DNA of 64,000 nt. It comes from Sphingobium abikonense NBRC 16140. GTDB lineage: Bacteria; Pseudomonadota; Alphaproteobacteria; Sphingomonadales; Sphingomonadaceae. The notes under the pieces were generated by a model that saw nothing but the letters and a program-made list of their open reading frames with translations, made no database searches and had not been told where the DNA came from. Shown piece after piece: positions 1 through 10,203 of the stretch (positions within the stretch are counted from its first letter, which is position 1; every line of letters begins with the position of its first letter). The stretch is from positions 186,001-250,000 of the forward strand of contig NZ_BCYT01000005.1 of assembly GCF_001598335.1 (NCBI RefSeq), written 5' to 3'. Made by a program: the position numbers and the translations under genes.

Positions 1-1010
1 CGAGCGGCCCGTCGCGCGAGTTTGAAGGCAAGGAGGCGCATGTCTCCGGCCTCGACGATCCGAAGCTTGGCGAACTCCTCTCTGAACAGGCGCTCGAACG
101 ACTGCGCGAGGACGCTGAACTGGCGCAGGGCGGCTATGCCGAATTCGATCTCGACCGCTATCGCGCAGGCGACCTGACCCCGGTCTATTTCGGATCTGCG
201 CTCAAGCTCTTCGGCGTCACCGAACTGATCGATGCGCTCGGCCAGCACGCCCCGCCGCCGCGTGCCCAGCCCGCCGAACCCGCCGCCGTCGAGCCGGACC
301 AGAGCGAAGTGACGGGCTTCATCTTCAAGGTGCAGGCGAACATGGACCCGATGCACCGCGACCGCATCGCCTTCATGCGCCTCGTTTCGGGCAAGTTCCG
401 CCGCGGCATGAAGCTGACGCCATCCGGCTCGGGCAAGCCGCTCGCCGTGCATTCGCCGATCCTCTTCTTCGCGCAGGACCGCGAACTGGCCGATGAGGCC
501 TTTCCTGGCGACATTATCGGTATCCCCAATCATGGGGCGCTGCGCGTGGGCGACACGCTGTCCGAAAAACCCGGCCTGCGCTTCACCGGCCTCCCCAATT
601 TCGCGCCCGAAATCCTGCGCCGCGTGGCGCTCAAGGACCCGACCAAGACCAAGCAGCTGCGCAAGGCATTGGACGACCTCTCCGAAGAGGGCGTCATCCA
701 GGTTTTCTACCCCGAAATCGGCAGCCAGTGGATCGTCGGCGTCGTGGGGCAGCTACAGCTCGAAGTGCTGATCTCGCGTCTGGAAGCGGAATATAAGGTC
801 GCGGCGGGGCTTGAACCCTCGCCCTTCGATACCGCCCGCTGGATCAGCGGCGACGACGCCGCGATCAAGGATCTGGTCGCCTATAATGGCACCAACATAG
901 CCAAGGATCGCGACGGCAACCTCGTCTTCATGGCGAAAAGCGCCTGGGACATCGGCTACCAGCAGGAACGCCACCCCCAAGTAAAGTTCAGCGCCACCCG
1001 AGAGCGTTAA
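1..1010 (+). CDS. prfC: Peptide chain release factor 3, C-terminal part (cut by window edge)
   Basis: The frame is open from base 3 to a TAA at 1008-1010, so about 335 codons of a gene that starts outside the window. The translation matches the later part of RF3, the translational GTPase that recycles RF1/RF2 from the ribosome after peptide release. Visible are the end of the G domain (GSALKLFGV and the LIDAL helix), the domain II segment VTGFIFKVQANMDP, MHRDRIAFMRLVSGKFRRGM, and the domain III segment with EGVIQVFYP and VGQLQLEVL. RF3 is usually about 530 residues, so roughly 60 percent is present. It converges on the MFS gene. Confidence 0.95.
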   Translation, partial: SGPSREFEGKEAHVSGLDDPKLGELLSEQALERLREDAELAQGGYAEFDLDRYRAGDLTPVYFGSALKLFGVTELIDALGQHAPPPRAQPAEPAAVEPDQSEVTGFIFKVQANMDPMHRDRIAFMRLVSGKFRRGMKLTPSGSGKPLAVHSPILFFAQDRELADEAFPGDIIGIPNHGALRVGDTLSEKPGLRFTGLPNFAPEILRRVALKDPTKTKQLRKALDDLSEEGVIQVFYPEIGSQWIVGVVGQLQLEVLISRLEAEYKVAAGLEPSPFDTARWISGDDAAIKDLVAYNGTNIAKDRDGNLVFMAKSAWDIGYQQERHPQVKFSATRER

Positions 1011-1040
1011 CTGCTAGTCGGTTCGTTTCGAGCGAAGTCG

Positions 1041-1071
1041 AGAAACGGTCCGCGCAGAGCGTCCCGTTTCT
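1041..1071. terminator. Hairpin between convergent prfC and MFS genes
   Basis: The arms AGAAACGG (1041-1048) and CCGTTTCT (1064-1071) pair perfectly around a 15-base loop. The preceding bases 1020-1040 contain TTCGAGCGAAGTCGAG, which resembles sphingomonad REP sequences. The position between two convergent stop codons suggests a shared bidirectional terminator, although no long T-run follows. Confidence 0.5.
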
Positions 1072-1078
1072 TGAGAGG

Positions 1079-2329
1079 TTACGCCGCCACCCAGTCGCGA
1101 CGCAACGCCTTGCCCGCCAGCGCCATGAACAGGCCGGCCAGCAGGTAAAAGCCCAGCGCCGCGACGATGGCGTAGCGCAGCGCCTCATTCCCATAGGCCG
1201 GCGTCAGCGCGTCCGACAGGCTGCCCACCGCCCAGCTGCCCAGGCCCAGGCCGACAAGGTTGTTGATGAGCAGGAAGCTTGCCGCCGCGCTGGCCCGCAT
1301 ATGCGCGGGGACCAAATGCTGGACGGCGGTCAGCACCGGACCGAGCCAGACATAGACCAAAGCCTGGGGGATCAGGAACAGCGCGAAGGCAAAGGAGACG
1401 CTGTCGGATAGCACGCCGATCACGAACAGCGGCATGCCGACCACATAGCTGACCGCCGGCACCCAGGCATAATAGGCCTTGTCGCGGCCGCCCAGCCGGT
1501 CGCCCAGAAAGCCACCGAGCAACACGCCGGCCACCCCGCCGATCAGCAGCAATCCGCCCAGAAACTGTCCCGCGCCCATCAGGTCCAGGCCGAAACTGCG
1601 CATCAGCAGGCTGGGCAGCCAGAAGGCGACGCCATAACCGCACATCGAACTGCACGCCGCGCCCAGCGCCAGCAGCCAGAAGCCGCGCTTGGCCGCCAAT
1701 ATGCCGAATACGGCGCTGACCGGCACGGCGTCGGCGGCCTGAACCGGGCGGGCGGGTTCGCGCACGACCAGGCGGAAGACGGGCGCGATCAGGATGCCGA
1801 GCAGCCCCACGACGATGAAGGCGGTGCGCCATTCGACCGCCTGCGCGATATAGCCGCCCAGCAGCACGCCGCCCGCCGATCCCAGCGGGATGCCCAGCGA
1901 ATAAATGGACAGCGCCCGCGCGCGCTGGTGCGGCGGGAAATAGTCGGAAATCACCGCATAGGATGGCGCGACCCCGCCCGCTTCGCCGATGCCCACGCCG
2001 ATGCGGAACAGGAACATCTGCACGAAGCTGGACGCCACGCCGCACAGCGCCGTAAAACCGCTCCAGATGGCAAGGCTGACGGTGATGACCCAGGTGCGGC
2101 TGGTCCGGTCGGCCAGCAGCGCCAACGGAATCGCCAGCGTCGAATAGAGCAGCGCGAAGGCGATGCCGCCCAAAGCGCCAAGCTGCGTATCGCTAAGCTG
2201 CAGGTCCGCCTTGATCGGCACGGCCAATATGCCCAGAATCTGCCGGTCGAGAAAATTGAACGTATAGACCAGCAACAGCATCGCCAGCACGACGGCGCGG
2301 TATCGGGGGGATGCAATTTTTTCGGTCAT
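1079..2329 (-). CDS. Major facilitator superfamily transporter (spinster-like)
   Basis: The 416-residue protein has about twelve hydrophobic segments and the MFS loop 2-3 motif in the form LALLADRTSR (about residues 70-79). The opening YTFNFLDRQILGILAVPIK is characteristic of spinster-like/hexuronate-type MFS permeases common in sphingomonads. It should sit in the inner membrane and move a small organic solute by a proton-coupled or facilitated mechanism; the substrate cannot be read from sequence. It lies downstream of and in the same direction as the TonB-dependent receptor, separated only by a REP-like hairpin, so the two may form one uptake route. Confidence 0.88.
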   Translation of the reverse strand: MTEKIASPRYRAVVLAMLLLVYTFNFLDRQILGILAVPIKADLQLSDTQLGALGGIAFALLYSTLAIPLALLADRTSRTWVITVSLAIWSGFTALCGVASSFVQMFLFRIGVGIGEAGGVAPSYAVISDYFPPHQRARALSIYSLGIPLGSAGGVLLGGYIAQAVEWRTAFIVVGLLGILIAPVFRLVVREPARPVQAADAVPVSAVFGILAAKRGFWLLALGAACSSMCGYGVAFWLPSLLMRSFGLDLMGAGQFLGGLLLIGGVAGVLLGGFLGDRLGGRDKAYYAWVPAVSYVVGMPLFVIGVLSDSVSFAFALFLIPQALVYVWLGPVLTAVQHLVPAHMRASAAASFLLINNLVGLGLGSWAVGSLSDALTPAYGNEALRYAIVAALGFYLLAGLFMALAGKALRRDWVAA

Positions 2330-2343
2330 GGCTTGTACCCATC

Positions 2344-2412
2344 TCCGTTCAGTTCGAGCTTGTCGAGAACCATCGCGCGAAGGGTTCTCGACAAGCTCGA
2401 ACCGAACGGAGG
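2344..2412. repeat. REP-like inverted repeat (29-bp arms) between MFS gene and TonB receptor
   Basis: Bases 2344-2372 and 2384-2412 are inverted copies matching at 28 of 29 positions, separated by 11 bases. The core GAGCTTGTCGAGAACC recurs in related form in the secD-secF spacer. This is the architecture of a REP doublet (REPIN). It would form a very stable RNA hairpin between the receptor stop codon and the transporter start, and could attenuate or protect the transcript. Confidence 0.75.
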
Positions 2413-2419
2413 GTACTCA

Positions 2420-4774
2420 TCAGAACTTGATCGATCCCGTCACGAACACCTGCCGCGGATTGCCGTAGAAAGCGGTCAGCGTGCCTTCGCGGCCCAGCGA
2501 CGGGGTCGGGAATCCGGCCGCATTGTTGACGATCGCGCCTGTCGTCGGATCTGCGACGACGAAGGTGTAGCCCGACGTCTTATATTCCTTGTCCAGGATA
2601 TTCTTGCCGTGCAGGCCGATGCTCCAGCGGTCGCTGGGCGCCGTGTAGACGATGCTGGCGTCCCACAGCGCAAAGCCCTTCTGGTCGATATAGGGGTTGG
2701 GGATTTCGAACTGATAGGTCTTGGACCGCCACGACACGGTGGTCCCGGCATAGAGGCTGCCGTCGCCTACGGGCGTCTGGTAGGACAAGGTGCCGCTCGC
2801 CGTCCATTTGGGCGTATTCTGCACCTCGCGATATCGTGCGACGTCAGTCGGCACGCCGCCGATATTGGTGATATATTCCTTATATTCCGCGTCGATGAAC
2901 CCGATCGCTGTCTGCAGGTTCAGCCGGTCGCCGGGCGTCATCATGTCGCGGCCCAGCCGCGCATTGCTTTCGAACTCGACGCCCTTGAACGTCGCCTTGC
3001 CTGCGTTCGATACGACGCCGCAGAAGGACGGGATGCCCCCCACGTCGCAGGCGACCGATCCGGGGATCTGCACATCCTTGTAATCGGCATAGAAGCCGGC
3101 GAGCGCGACATAGAGCGCGCCGTCCATCAGATTGCCCTTATACCCCACTTCATAACTGTCGACTTCCTCGGGCGCGAAGCTGAGGAAGGATGCGACCTCG
3201 CTGTCCTGGCGGATGCCGTCGCCATTGAGGTCCGGCGCGTTGACGCCTACGCCGCGCGGGTCGAAGCCGCCGCCCTTGAACCCCTTGGACCAGCTGGCAT
3301 AGATATTATGGTCGGGCGTCGGCTTGTAGCTGACCGACAGGCGCGGCGTGAATTTCTTGAATTCACTTTCGCCCCGGAAATTGGTGCTGGGCGCGCCAAA
3401 GGCCGTGCCCGCGCCGCCGAAGACGGGCGATCCGCCGCCCAGATAATTTTGCCGCAAAATGTCGGCCCGGCGCTTGTCCCAGGTATAGCGCCCGCCCGCC
3501 GACACGCTCAGCTGCTGCGAAATGTCGAAGGTGAAGTCGCCGAACACCGCGTAGGTTTCGGTATCGACATTCGCCTGGGTGAAGGCGGTGAGGCCCGGGA
3601 CCGTGGTGAACAGGCGCACGTCGAACTGGGTGTCTGCGCTGGCGTCGAGATAATAAAAGCCGACCATGCCCTTCAGCGGCCCGTTGTCGTAGAGCAGCTG
3701 GAATTCCTGGCTGAGCTGTTCGTTGAAATAATAGGCGGGCACGTCGACATCGACCGCTGGCAAGGCGTCGAAGTCGATCGGCGATGCGCTGTCATCCTTG
3801 CGCCAGGCGCTGATCGAGCGCAGCGTCACCGCGTCGGACAATTCGGCCGAAATATTCATCGAAAGCCCGTAGGACTTCACATATTGCCTGGGGTCGGCCA
3901 GGCCGCCGCGTGTGTCGAACACATCGTCCAGCACCGGCGCACCCGAAACCTGGCCCGGGATCAGGCGGTGGCCACCGCGTGCGTTGCTGTTATCCTTGGT
4001 ATAGTCGCCGGTGATCCGCATCAGCACCGGCTCGCCATAGCCGCCCATCTCGAACGTGGCGCGCCCGGCCCAGATATCCTTGTTGTAATTATCCTCGCCC
4101 GTGGTGAGGTTCTTGCCGAAACCGCCGCGCGACAGGCGGGCAAAGGCGCCGCCGACGCGGATCAGGTCGCCGATCGGCGCCGACGCGCTGATGATGCCAT
4201 CGGCCTGGTCATAGCTGCCATAGGTCCCCTTCACTTTGAGCGAAAAGTCCTGCGGCAGCATTCGCGTCACATATTTGACCGCGCCGCCAATGGTGTTGCG
4301 GCCATAAAGCGTGCCCTGCGGCCCGCGCAGCACTTCGATCCGCTCGACATCGTAAATATCCAGCAGCGCGCCCTGCGGCCGGTTGAGATAGACATCATCC
4401 AGATAGATGCCGACGCCCTGTTCGAAGCCGGACACCGGATCCTGCTGGCCCACGCCGCGAATGAAGGCGGTCAGCGTCGAATTGGTGCCGCGCGATGCTT
4501 CCAGCGTGGTGTTAGGCGTCACATTGGCGAGGTCGCTGATGTCGATCGCGCCGCTGCGTTCCAGCGCCGCCCCGGAAAAGGCGCTGACGGCGATCGGCAC
4601 GCTGACCAGCGTTTCCTCGCGCCGGCGGGCTGTGACGATGATGGCGGCGCTGTCCTCTTCGCTGGCGGCGGCGGGCGGCGTCGCGGCGTCCTGCGCCAAC
4701 GCGGGAAGGGCAGCGAGGCCGCTCCAGGCGGCAGAGGCGAGCGCGAATGTGCGAATGGTCTGACGGGCCTTCAT
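2420..4774 (-). CDS. TonB-dependent outer-membrane receptor
   Basis: The 784-residue protein starts with a signal peptide ending at LPALAQ (residues 23-28). A TonB box-like stretch, IIVTARRREE (45-54), is followed by a plug domain with RGPQGTLYGRNTIGG and then a large beta-barrel that ends in the outer-membrane phenylalanine signature (SIKF). Proteins of this type take up iron chelates, vitamins, sugars or xenobiotics using TonB energy; the exact ligand is not visible. The start ATG is preceded by AGGAGAGGAG. The gene is divergent from a TetR regulator across a palindromic operator and is followed by an MFS permease, consistent with a regulated two-membrane uptake locus. Confidence 0.93.
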   Translation of the reverse strand: MKARQTIRTFALASAAWSGLAALPALAQDAATPPAAASEEDSAAIIVTARRREETLVSVPIAVSAFSGAALERSGAIDISDLANVTPNTTLEASRGTNSTLTAFIRGVGQQDPVSGFEQGVGIYLDDVYLNRPQGALLDIYDVERIEVLRGPQGTLYGRNTIGGAVKYVTRMLPQDFSLKVKGTYGSYDQADGIISASAPIGDLIRVGGAFARLSRGGFGKNLTTGEDNYNKDIWAGRATFEMGGYGEPVLMRITGDYTKDNSNARGGHRLIPGQVSGAPVLDDVFDTRGGLADPRQYVKSYGLSMNISAELSDAVTLRSISAWRKDDSASPIDFDALPAVDVDVPAYYFNEQLSQEFQLLYDNGPLKGMVGFYYLDASADTQFDVRLFTTVPGLTAFTQANVDTETYAVFGDFTFDISQQLSVSAGGRYTWDKRRADILRQNYLGGGSPVFGGAGTAFGAPSTNFRGESEFKKFTPRLSVSYKPTPDHNIYASWSKGFKGGGFDPRGVGVNAPDLNGDGIRQDSEVASFLSFAPEEVDSYEVGYKGNLMDGALYVALAGFYADYKDVQIPGSVACDVGGIPSFCGVVSNAGKATFKGVEFESNARLGRDMMTPGDRLNLQTAIGFIDAEYKEYITNIGGVPTDVARYREVQNTPKWTASGTLSYQTPVGDGSLYAGTTVSWRSKTYQFEIPNPYIDQKGFALWDASIVYTAPSDRWSIGLHGKNILDKEYKTSGYTFVVADPTTGAIVNNAAGFPTPSLGREGTLTAFYGNPRQVFVTGSIKF

Positions 4775-4843
4775 GGGGACTCCTCTCCTGAATATGGGGC
4801 GCCCGGTCTGCCGGATCGCGTCCTTGATCCGATTCGATAATGA

Positions 4844-4865
4844 AAGTTGAACCAGCTTTCAACTT
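4844..4865. promoter_or_regulatory. Probable TetR operator in the divergent promoter region
   Basis: The arms AAGTTGAA (4844-4851) and TTCAACTT (4858-4865) are perfect inverted copies around the 6-base spacer CCAGCT. The site lies between the start of the TonB receptor (4774, leftward) and the start of the TetR gene (4933, rightward). That is the usual place for an autoregulating TetR-family operator. Binding by the neighbouring regulator is inferred, not shown. Confidence 0.6.
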
Positions 4866-4932
4866 CAAATAAGGAGGTCGCTGTCGGCGCGGCGTGACTG
4901 CGGCAAAAAGAACACAGGAGAGGGAGAGGCAG

Positions 4933-5547
4933 ATGAGCGCTGGCGACGCCGCGAAGGATGACAAGGCTCCGCGCACCGCGCGCGGCGAACGCACCCGACG
5001 CGCCTTATTGTCGGCCGCAGCGGCGGAATTTGGCGAGAAGGGATTTCACGACGGGTCGATCAGCGGAATCACTCGCCGGGCGGGCTGCGCGCTGGGCAGT
5101 TTCTACACCTATTTCGACAGCAAGGACGATATTTTCCGCGCGCTGGTCAATGACATGTCGGGTCAGGTGCGCGACTATGTCTCACCCCGGATCGCGCAGG
5201 CGCGCGACGGCATCGACGCGGAACGCATCGGCCTTTTGAGCTTCCTGGAATTCGCGCGAGCGCACAAGGAAATCTACCGCATCATCGACGAGGCGGAGTT
5301 CGTCGATCAGGCCGCCTATCGCGCCCATTATGAAAATACTGCCAGCCGCATGGCCGCGCGCCTGGCCCATGCCGCCGCGCGCGGCGATGTGCGGCCGGAC
5401 GTGGAGGAGGTTCATGCCTGGGCAATCATGGGCATGAATGTCTTTCTGGGGCTGCGCTATGGCGTGTGGGATGACAGCCGCCCGGCCGAGGAGGTGGCTG
5501 CCATCGCCAATGCGTTGATCGAGCGGGGGATCGGCCGGAACGACTGA
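4933..5547 (+). CDS. TetR/AcrR family transcriptional regulator
   Basis: The 204-residue protein has an N-terminal TetR helix-turn-helix: RGERTRRALLSAAAAEFGEKGF, then the recognition region with GALGSFYTYFDSKDDIFRAL at about residues 50-70. The C-terminal ligand-binding half is divergent, as is normal. A GTG at 4894 gives a longer frame, but the ATG at 4933 has AGGAGAGGGAG just upstream and is preferred. The gene is divergent from the TonB receptor and a perfect 8-6-8 palindrome lies between them. It probably represses itself and the receptor/transporter genes. The inducer is unknown. Confidence 0.88.
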   Translation: MSAGDAAKDDKAPRTARGERTRRALLSAAAAEFGEKGFHDGSISGITRRAGCALGSFYTYFDSKDDIFRALVNDMSGQVRDYVSPRIAQARDGIDAERIGLLSFLEFARAHKEIYRIIDEAEFVDQAAYRAHYENTASRMAARLAHAAARGDVRPDVEEVHAWAIMGMNVFLGLRYGVWDDSRPAEEVAAIANALIERGIGRND

Positions 5548-5552
5548 GGGCG

Positions 5553-7673
5553 CTATTTCTCGTTAGCTGCCTTACCCTCCAGCCGCTGGCTGAAATAGAC
5601 CATCTGCATCGCCTGCAACCGCGCGCCCTGTTCAATGTCGGCGTCACCGGAATGGCCGCCGGCGGTATCCTCGTAGAAATGGTAGGGAATGCCATATTCC
5701 TTGAGCCGCGCGGCAAATTTGCGGGCATGTTGCGGGCCGACCCGATCATCCTTGGTCGTGGTCCAGATATAGGGCGTGGGATAGTCGACGCCCTTTTGGA
5801 TATTGGCATAGGGCGAAATCGTCTGGAGGAACGCCTTTTCCTCCGGAACGCTGACGCTGCCATATTCGTCGACCCAGGACGCACCGGCCGCGATCTGCTC
5901 GTAACGGATCATGTCGAGCAGCGGCACCTGGATCACTACCGCATTCCACAGGTCGGGATGCTGGTTGAACTCGACCCCCATCAACAGGCCACCATTCGAC
6001 CCGCCGTAAATGCCGAATTTGTCCGGGCTGGACAGTTTGCGCGCGAAAATATCCTGCGCCACGGCCGCAAAATCATCATAGATGATCTGCCGCTTTGTCT
6101 TCAGGCCCGCCTCATGCCAGGCTGGGCCGAACTCGCCGCCGCCGCGAATGTTGGCAAGGACGAAGCTGTTGCCCCGCTCCAGCCACAGCTTGCCGGTAAT
6201 CGCGGCATAGCTGGGCGTCATCGGGATTTCGAAACCGCCATAGGCGGTCATGATCGTCGGCGTCGATCCGTCCTTCTTCATGTCCTTGGCATGGACGATG
6301 AAATAAGGGATTTTCGTGCCGTCGCTCGACGTCGCCTCGAACTGTTCGACCACCAGGCCCTCGGCGTCGAACCGGGCGGGCATGGCTTTCACCTGACGCG
6401 GGGCCGGATTGGCGGCATCCATTTCCCACAGCGTCGTGGGGGCCAGGAAACCCGCGATCGACAGATAGGCCTTGTCGCTCTTGTCGCTGGCCGAAGCGAT
6501 GGAGATGGTGGCATTATCGGGCAGGTCGACCGTCTTGCTGGTCCATCCCGCCGTGCCCGGCGTCAGCACCATCACCCGGCCGCGCACATTATCGTTATAG
6601 GCCAGGATGACATGGCCCTTGGTCGCCGCTACGCCGTCGACCGACTGGCGGGGGGACGGGGCGAAAAGGATTTGCGGCTTGAGCGTCTCGCCCGATTGCA
6701 GCGCCTTCAACGGCACGGCGACAAGCGCGCCCGTAGGCACGCTGACGCCGCCGCTTTGCCAGGCCTCGCTGGTCTGGATCAGCACCTGGCCATCCACCAT
6801 GCCCTGCACATTGCTCTTTGCGGGCAGCGGCAACCGCTTCACCTGCGCGCCATCGACCAGATAGGTTTCGTTGCCGAAGAAGGTGACGCCACGATAGAGG
6901 AAGGCGGCGCGATTGCCCGACCCGTCCGACAGGACGAGGGGGAAGGTGCCGACCTGATCGCTCTGCGCCCCGCGATAGATTTCCCGCGCGCTCGACAGCG
7001 GTTCGCCGCGCTTCAGCGCCTTGACCACGAAGGGATAGCCCGACTTGGTCATGGTGCCATCCCCCCAGTCGCGCGCGATCAGGATGGTGTCGCGGTCCAG
7101 CCACGCCTCATTCTGCTTGGACGTGGGGATGGAAAAGCCGCCGTCCACGAATTGGCCCGTCTCCAGATCGAATTCGCGCAGGCTGACCGCATCCTCGCCG
7201 CCATCCGACAGGTTGACGAGCGCCAGCCGTTCGTCGGGGTCGAGGATCGACGCGCCCTTCCACACCCATTTCTTGCTGTCCGCCTTCGACAGGGCATCCA
7301 GGTCCAGCACGGTGGTCCAGTTGGGCGCTTCGCGCGCATAATCGGCTTCGCTGGTCCAGCGCCAGATGCCTTGGGGATGATCGGCATCGCGCCAGAAATT
7401 ATAGACGCGGCCATGGATCAGCATCGGCATCGCGATCCGGTCCTTGGCCGACGCGATAGCAAGCGCTTGCGCGTGATAGTCGGCATAGCGCGGATCATTC
7501 TGGAACGCGGCCTCCGTCGCCTTATTCTCCGCCTCCACCCATTGCATTGCGCGCGGGCCGGTCCAGTCCTCCAGCCAGATATAGGGGTCATCCGATGGAT
7601 TGGGCGTAGATGCGGGCGGCGCGCCCGCGCCGGTCAGCAAGGCAGCGGAAACCAAAGTCAAAATCCTCTTCAT
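5553..7673 (-). CDS. Prolyl oligopeptidase family serine peptidase (S9A)
   Basis: The 706-residue protein has a signal peptide-like start (SAALLTGAGAPPAS), an N-terminal propeller region beginning DDPYIWLEDWTGPRAMQWV, and a C-terminal alpha/beta-hydrolase domain. The nucleophile serine sits in YGGSNGGLLMG (about residue 559). Asp lies in TTKDDRVGP (about 642-643) and His in AGGHSGD (about 674), giving a complete triad. The family cleaves short peptides after proline; export suggests periplasmic peptide digestion. It converges on the TetR gene with a 5-base gap. Whether it belongs functionally with the neighbouring TonB receptor is unknown. Confidence 0.93.
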   Translation of the reverse strand: MKRILTLVSAALLTGAGAPPASTPNPSDDPYIWLEDWTGPRAMQWVEAENKATEAAFQNDPRYADYHAQALAIASAKDRIAMPMLIHGRVYNFWRDADHPQGIWRWTSEADYAREAPNWTTVLDLDALSKADSKKWVWKGASILDPDERLALVNLSDGGEDAVSLREFDLETGQFVDGGFSIPTSKQNEAWLDRDTILIARDWGDGTMTKSGYPFVVKALKRGEPLSSAREIYRGAQSDQVGTFPLVLSDGSGNRAAFLYRGVTFFGNETYLVDGAQVKRLPLPAKSNVQGMVDGQVLIQTSEAWQSGGVSVPTGALVAVPLKALQSGETLKPQILFAPSPRQSVDGVAATKGHVILAYNDNVRGRVMVLTPGTAGWTSKTVDLPDNATISIASASDKSDKAYLSIAGFLAPTTLWEMDAANPAPRQVKAMPARFDAEGLVVEQFEATSSDGTKIPYFIVHAKDMKKDGSTPTIMTAYGGFEIPMTPSYAAITGKLWLERGNSFVLANIRGGGEFGPAWHEAGLKTKRQIIYDDFAAVAQDIFARKLSSPDKFGIYGGSNGGLLMGVEFNQHPDLWNAVVIQVPLLDMIRYEQIAAGASWVDEYGSVSVPEEKAFLQTISPYANIQKGVDYPTPYIWTTTKDDRVGPQHARKFAARLKEYGIPYHFYEDTAGGHSGDADIEQGARLQAMQMVYFSQRLEGKAANEK

Positions 7674-7679
7674 GCGCGG

Positions 7680-8015
7680 TCAGTCCCCCCTGGAGATGGT
7701 CATGCGTCCCCGGCGATAGCGCCGCCGCAACACAGCAGCGGCGATCAGCAGGGGTAACGCGACAGCGATCAGCATGATCCCCAGCACGCTGGGCGACCAG
7801 CCGAAGATGGCGTGCAGGTCGAGCGCGGACGGCAGGATCATCAGCAGTGCGCCCGCCGTCAGCAGCCACAACCCCCACCGGCGCGGTCGCACCGCGACCA
7901 TGCGCATTTCGTGGCGGAAAGCCTTGCGGCCGGCTTTGGTGCCTAGGTCCGGGATGCTGTCGTGGCTCATAAGCTGCTGGACCTTGTGCGCCCAAGCCCC
8001 TATCATGTCCAGCAT
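7680..8015 (-). CDS. Small membrane protein of unknown function
   Basis: This is a hypothetical protein of 111 residues from the ATG at 8015, or 96 residues from the ATG at 7970 (MSHDSIPDLG). It has two hydrophobic segments, LWLLTAGALLMILPSAL and VLGIMLIAVALPLLIAAAVL, and a basic C-terminus with RRRYRRGR, so it is probably an inner-membrane protein with both ends on one side. Its stop is 6 bases before the peptidase start, so the two are probably co-transcribed. Neither start has a strong ribosome site. The longer frame overlaps the likely thiC promoter, which slightly favours the shorter start. Confidence 0.6.
   Translation of the reverse strand: MLDMIGAWAHKVQQLMSHDSIPDLGTKAGRKAFRHEMRMVAVRPRRWGLWLLTAGALLMILPSALDLHAIFGWSPSVLGIMLIAVALPLLIAAAVLRRRYRRGRMTISRGD
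8001..8006 (+). promoter_or_regulatory. Candidate -10 element for the thiC transcript
   Basis: TATCAT differs from the TATAAT consensus at one position and lies 8 bases before the first bases of the TPP aptamer. This would place the transcript start near 8012-8014. No convincing -35 hexamer is seen at 16-18 bases upstream (TGGACC region), so this is a weak call. Confidence 0.35.
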
Positions 8016-8107
8016 CCCCGGGGGACCGTCCACAGACGGTTGAGAGGCGGCTGACGTGGCCGCGACCCGCTGAACCTGATCCAGTTGACACTGGCGTAGG
8101 GAGGGTA
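8014..8107 (+). ncRNA. TPP riboswitch (THI-box)
   Basis: The conserved thiamine pyrophosphate aptamer is readable: a GGGGGACC start, a hairpin closed by CCGTC/GACGG, TGAGA, then ACCC, CTGAACCTGATC, a short hairpin, and the 3' signature CACTGGCGTAGGGA. It lies directly upstream of thiC, the commonest TPP target. Downstream, CTCTCC (8136-8141) can pair with GGAGAG (8149-8154), which is the thiC ribosome-binding site. This suggests that TPP binding blocks translation initiation, as known for other Gram-negative TPP switches. Confidence 0.95.
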
Positions 8108-8135
8108 GCGAGCCTTCAACCCGCCCGCAGTCTCT

Positions 8136-10056
<1,921 letters not shown>

Positions 10057-10077
10057 CGGGCGGTAACGGCTTGGCAC

Positions 10078-10104
10078 GGGCGGGCGGCGCAACGCCGTCC
10101 GCCC
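10078..10104 (+). terminator. GC-rich hairpin after thiC
   Basis: GGGCGGGCGGCG (10078-10089) pairs with CGCCGTCCGCCC (10093-10104) at 11 of 12 positions, with a 3-base loop, 21 bases after the thiC stop. A second weak AT-rich hairpin (AAAAGT 10121-10126, ACTTTT 10130-10135) follows. Together they probably end the thiC transcript. Confidence 0.6.
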
Positions 10105-10203
10105 AGCGCCTGCCACCCTTAAAAGTCCGACTTTTTCTGCTCCGAATAAACCATATGCCGCGCCCCCGCGTTCCGCCTTCGAATGACAGCAAGGAGCGTC
10201 CCG

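Noticed and set aside
1928-4840. Long open frame of about 970 codons on the + strand opposite the TonB receptor
   Set aside because: It is antisense to a well-supported receptor, has no domain pattern and reflects the absence of stops in high-GC antisense DNA.
5652-7757. Open frame of about 700 codons opposite the prolyl oligopeptidase
   Set aside because: The opposite strand encodes a complete peptidase with its catalytic triad; this frame is low-complexity and His/Arg-rich.
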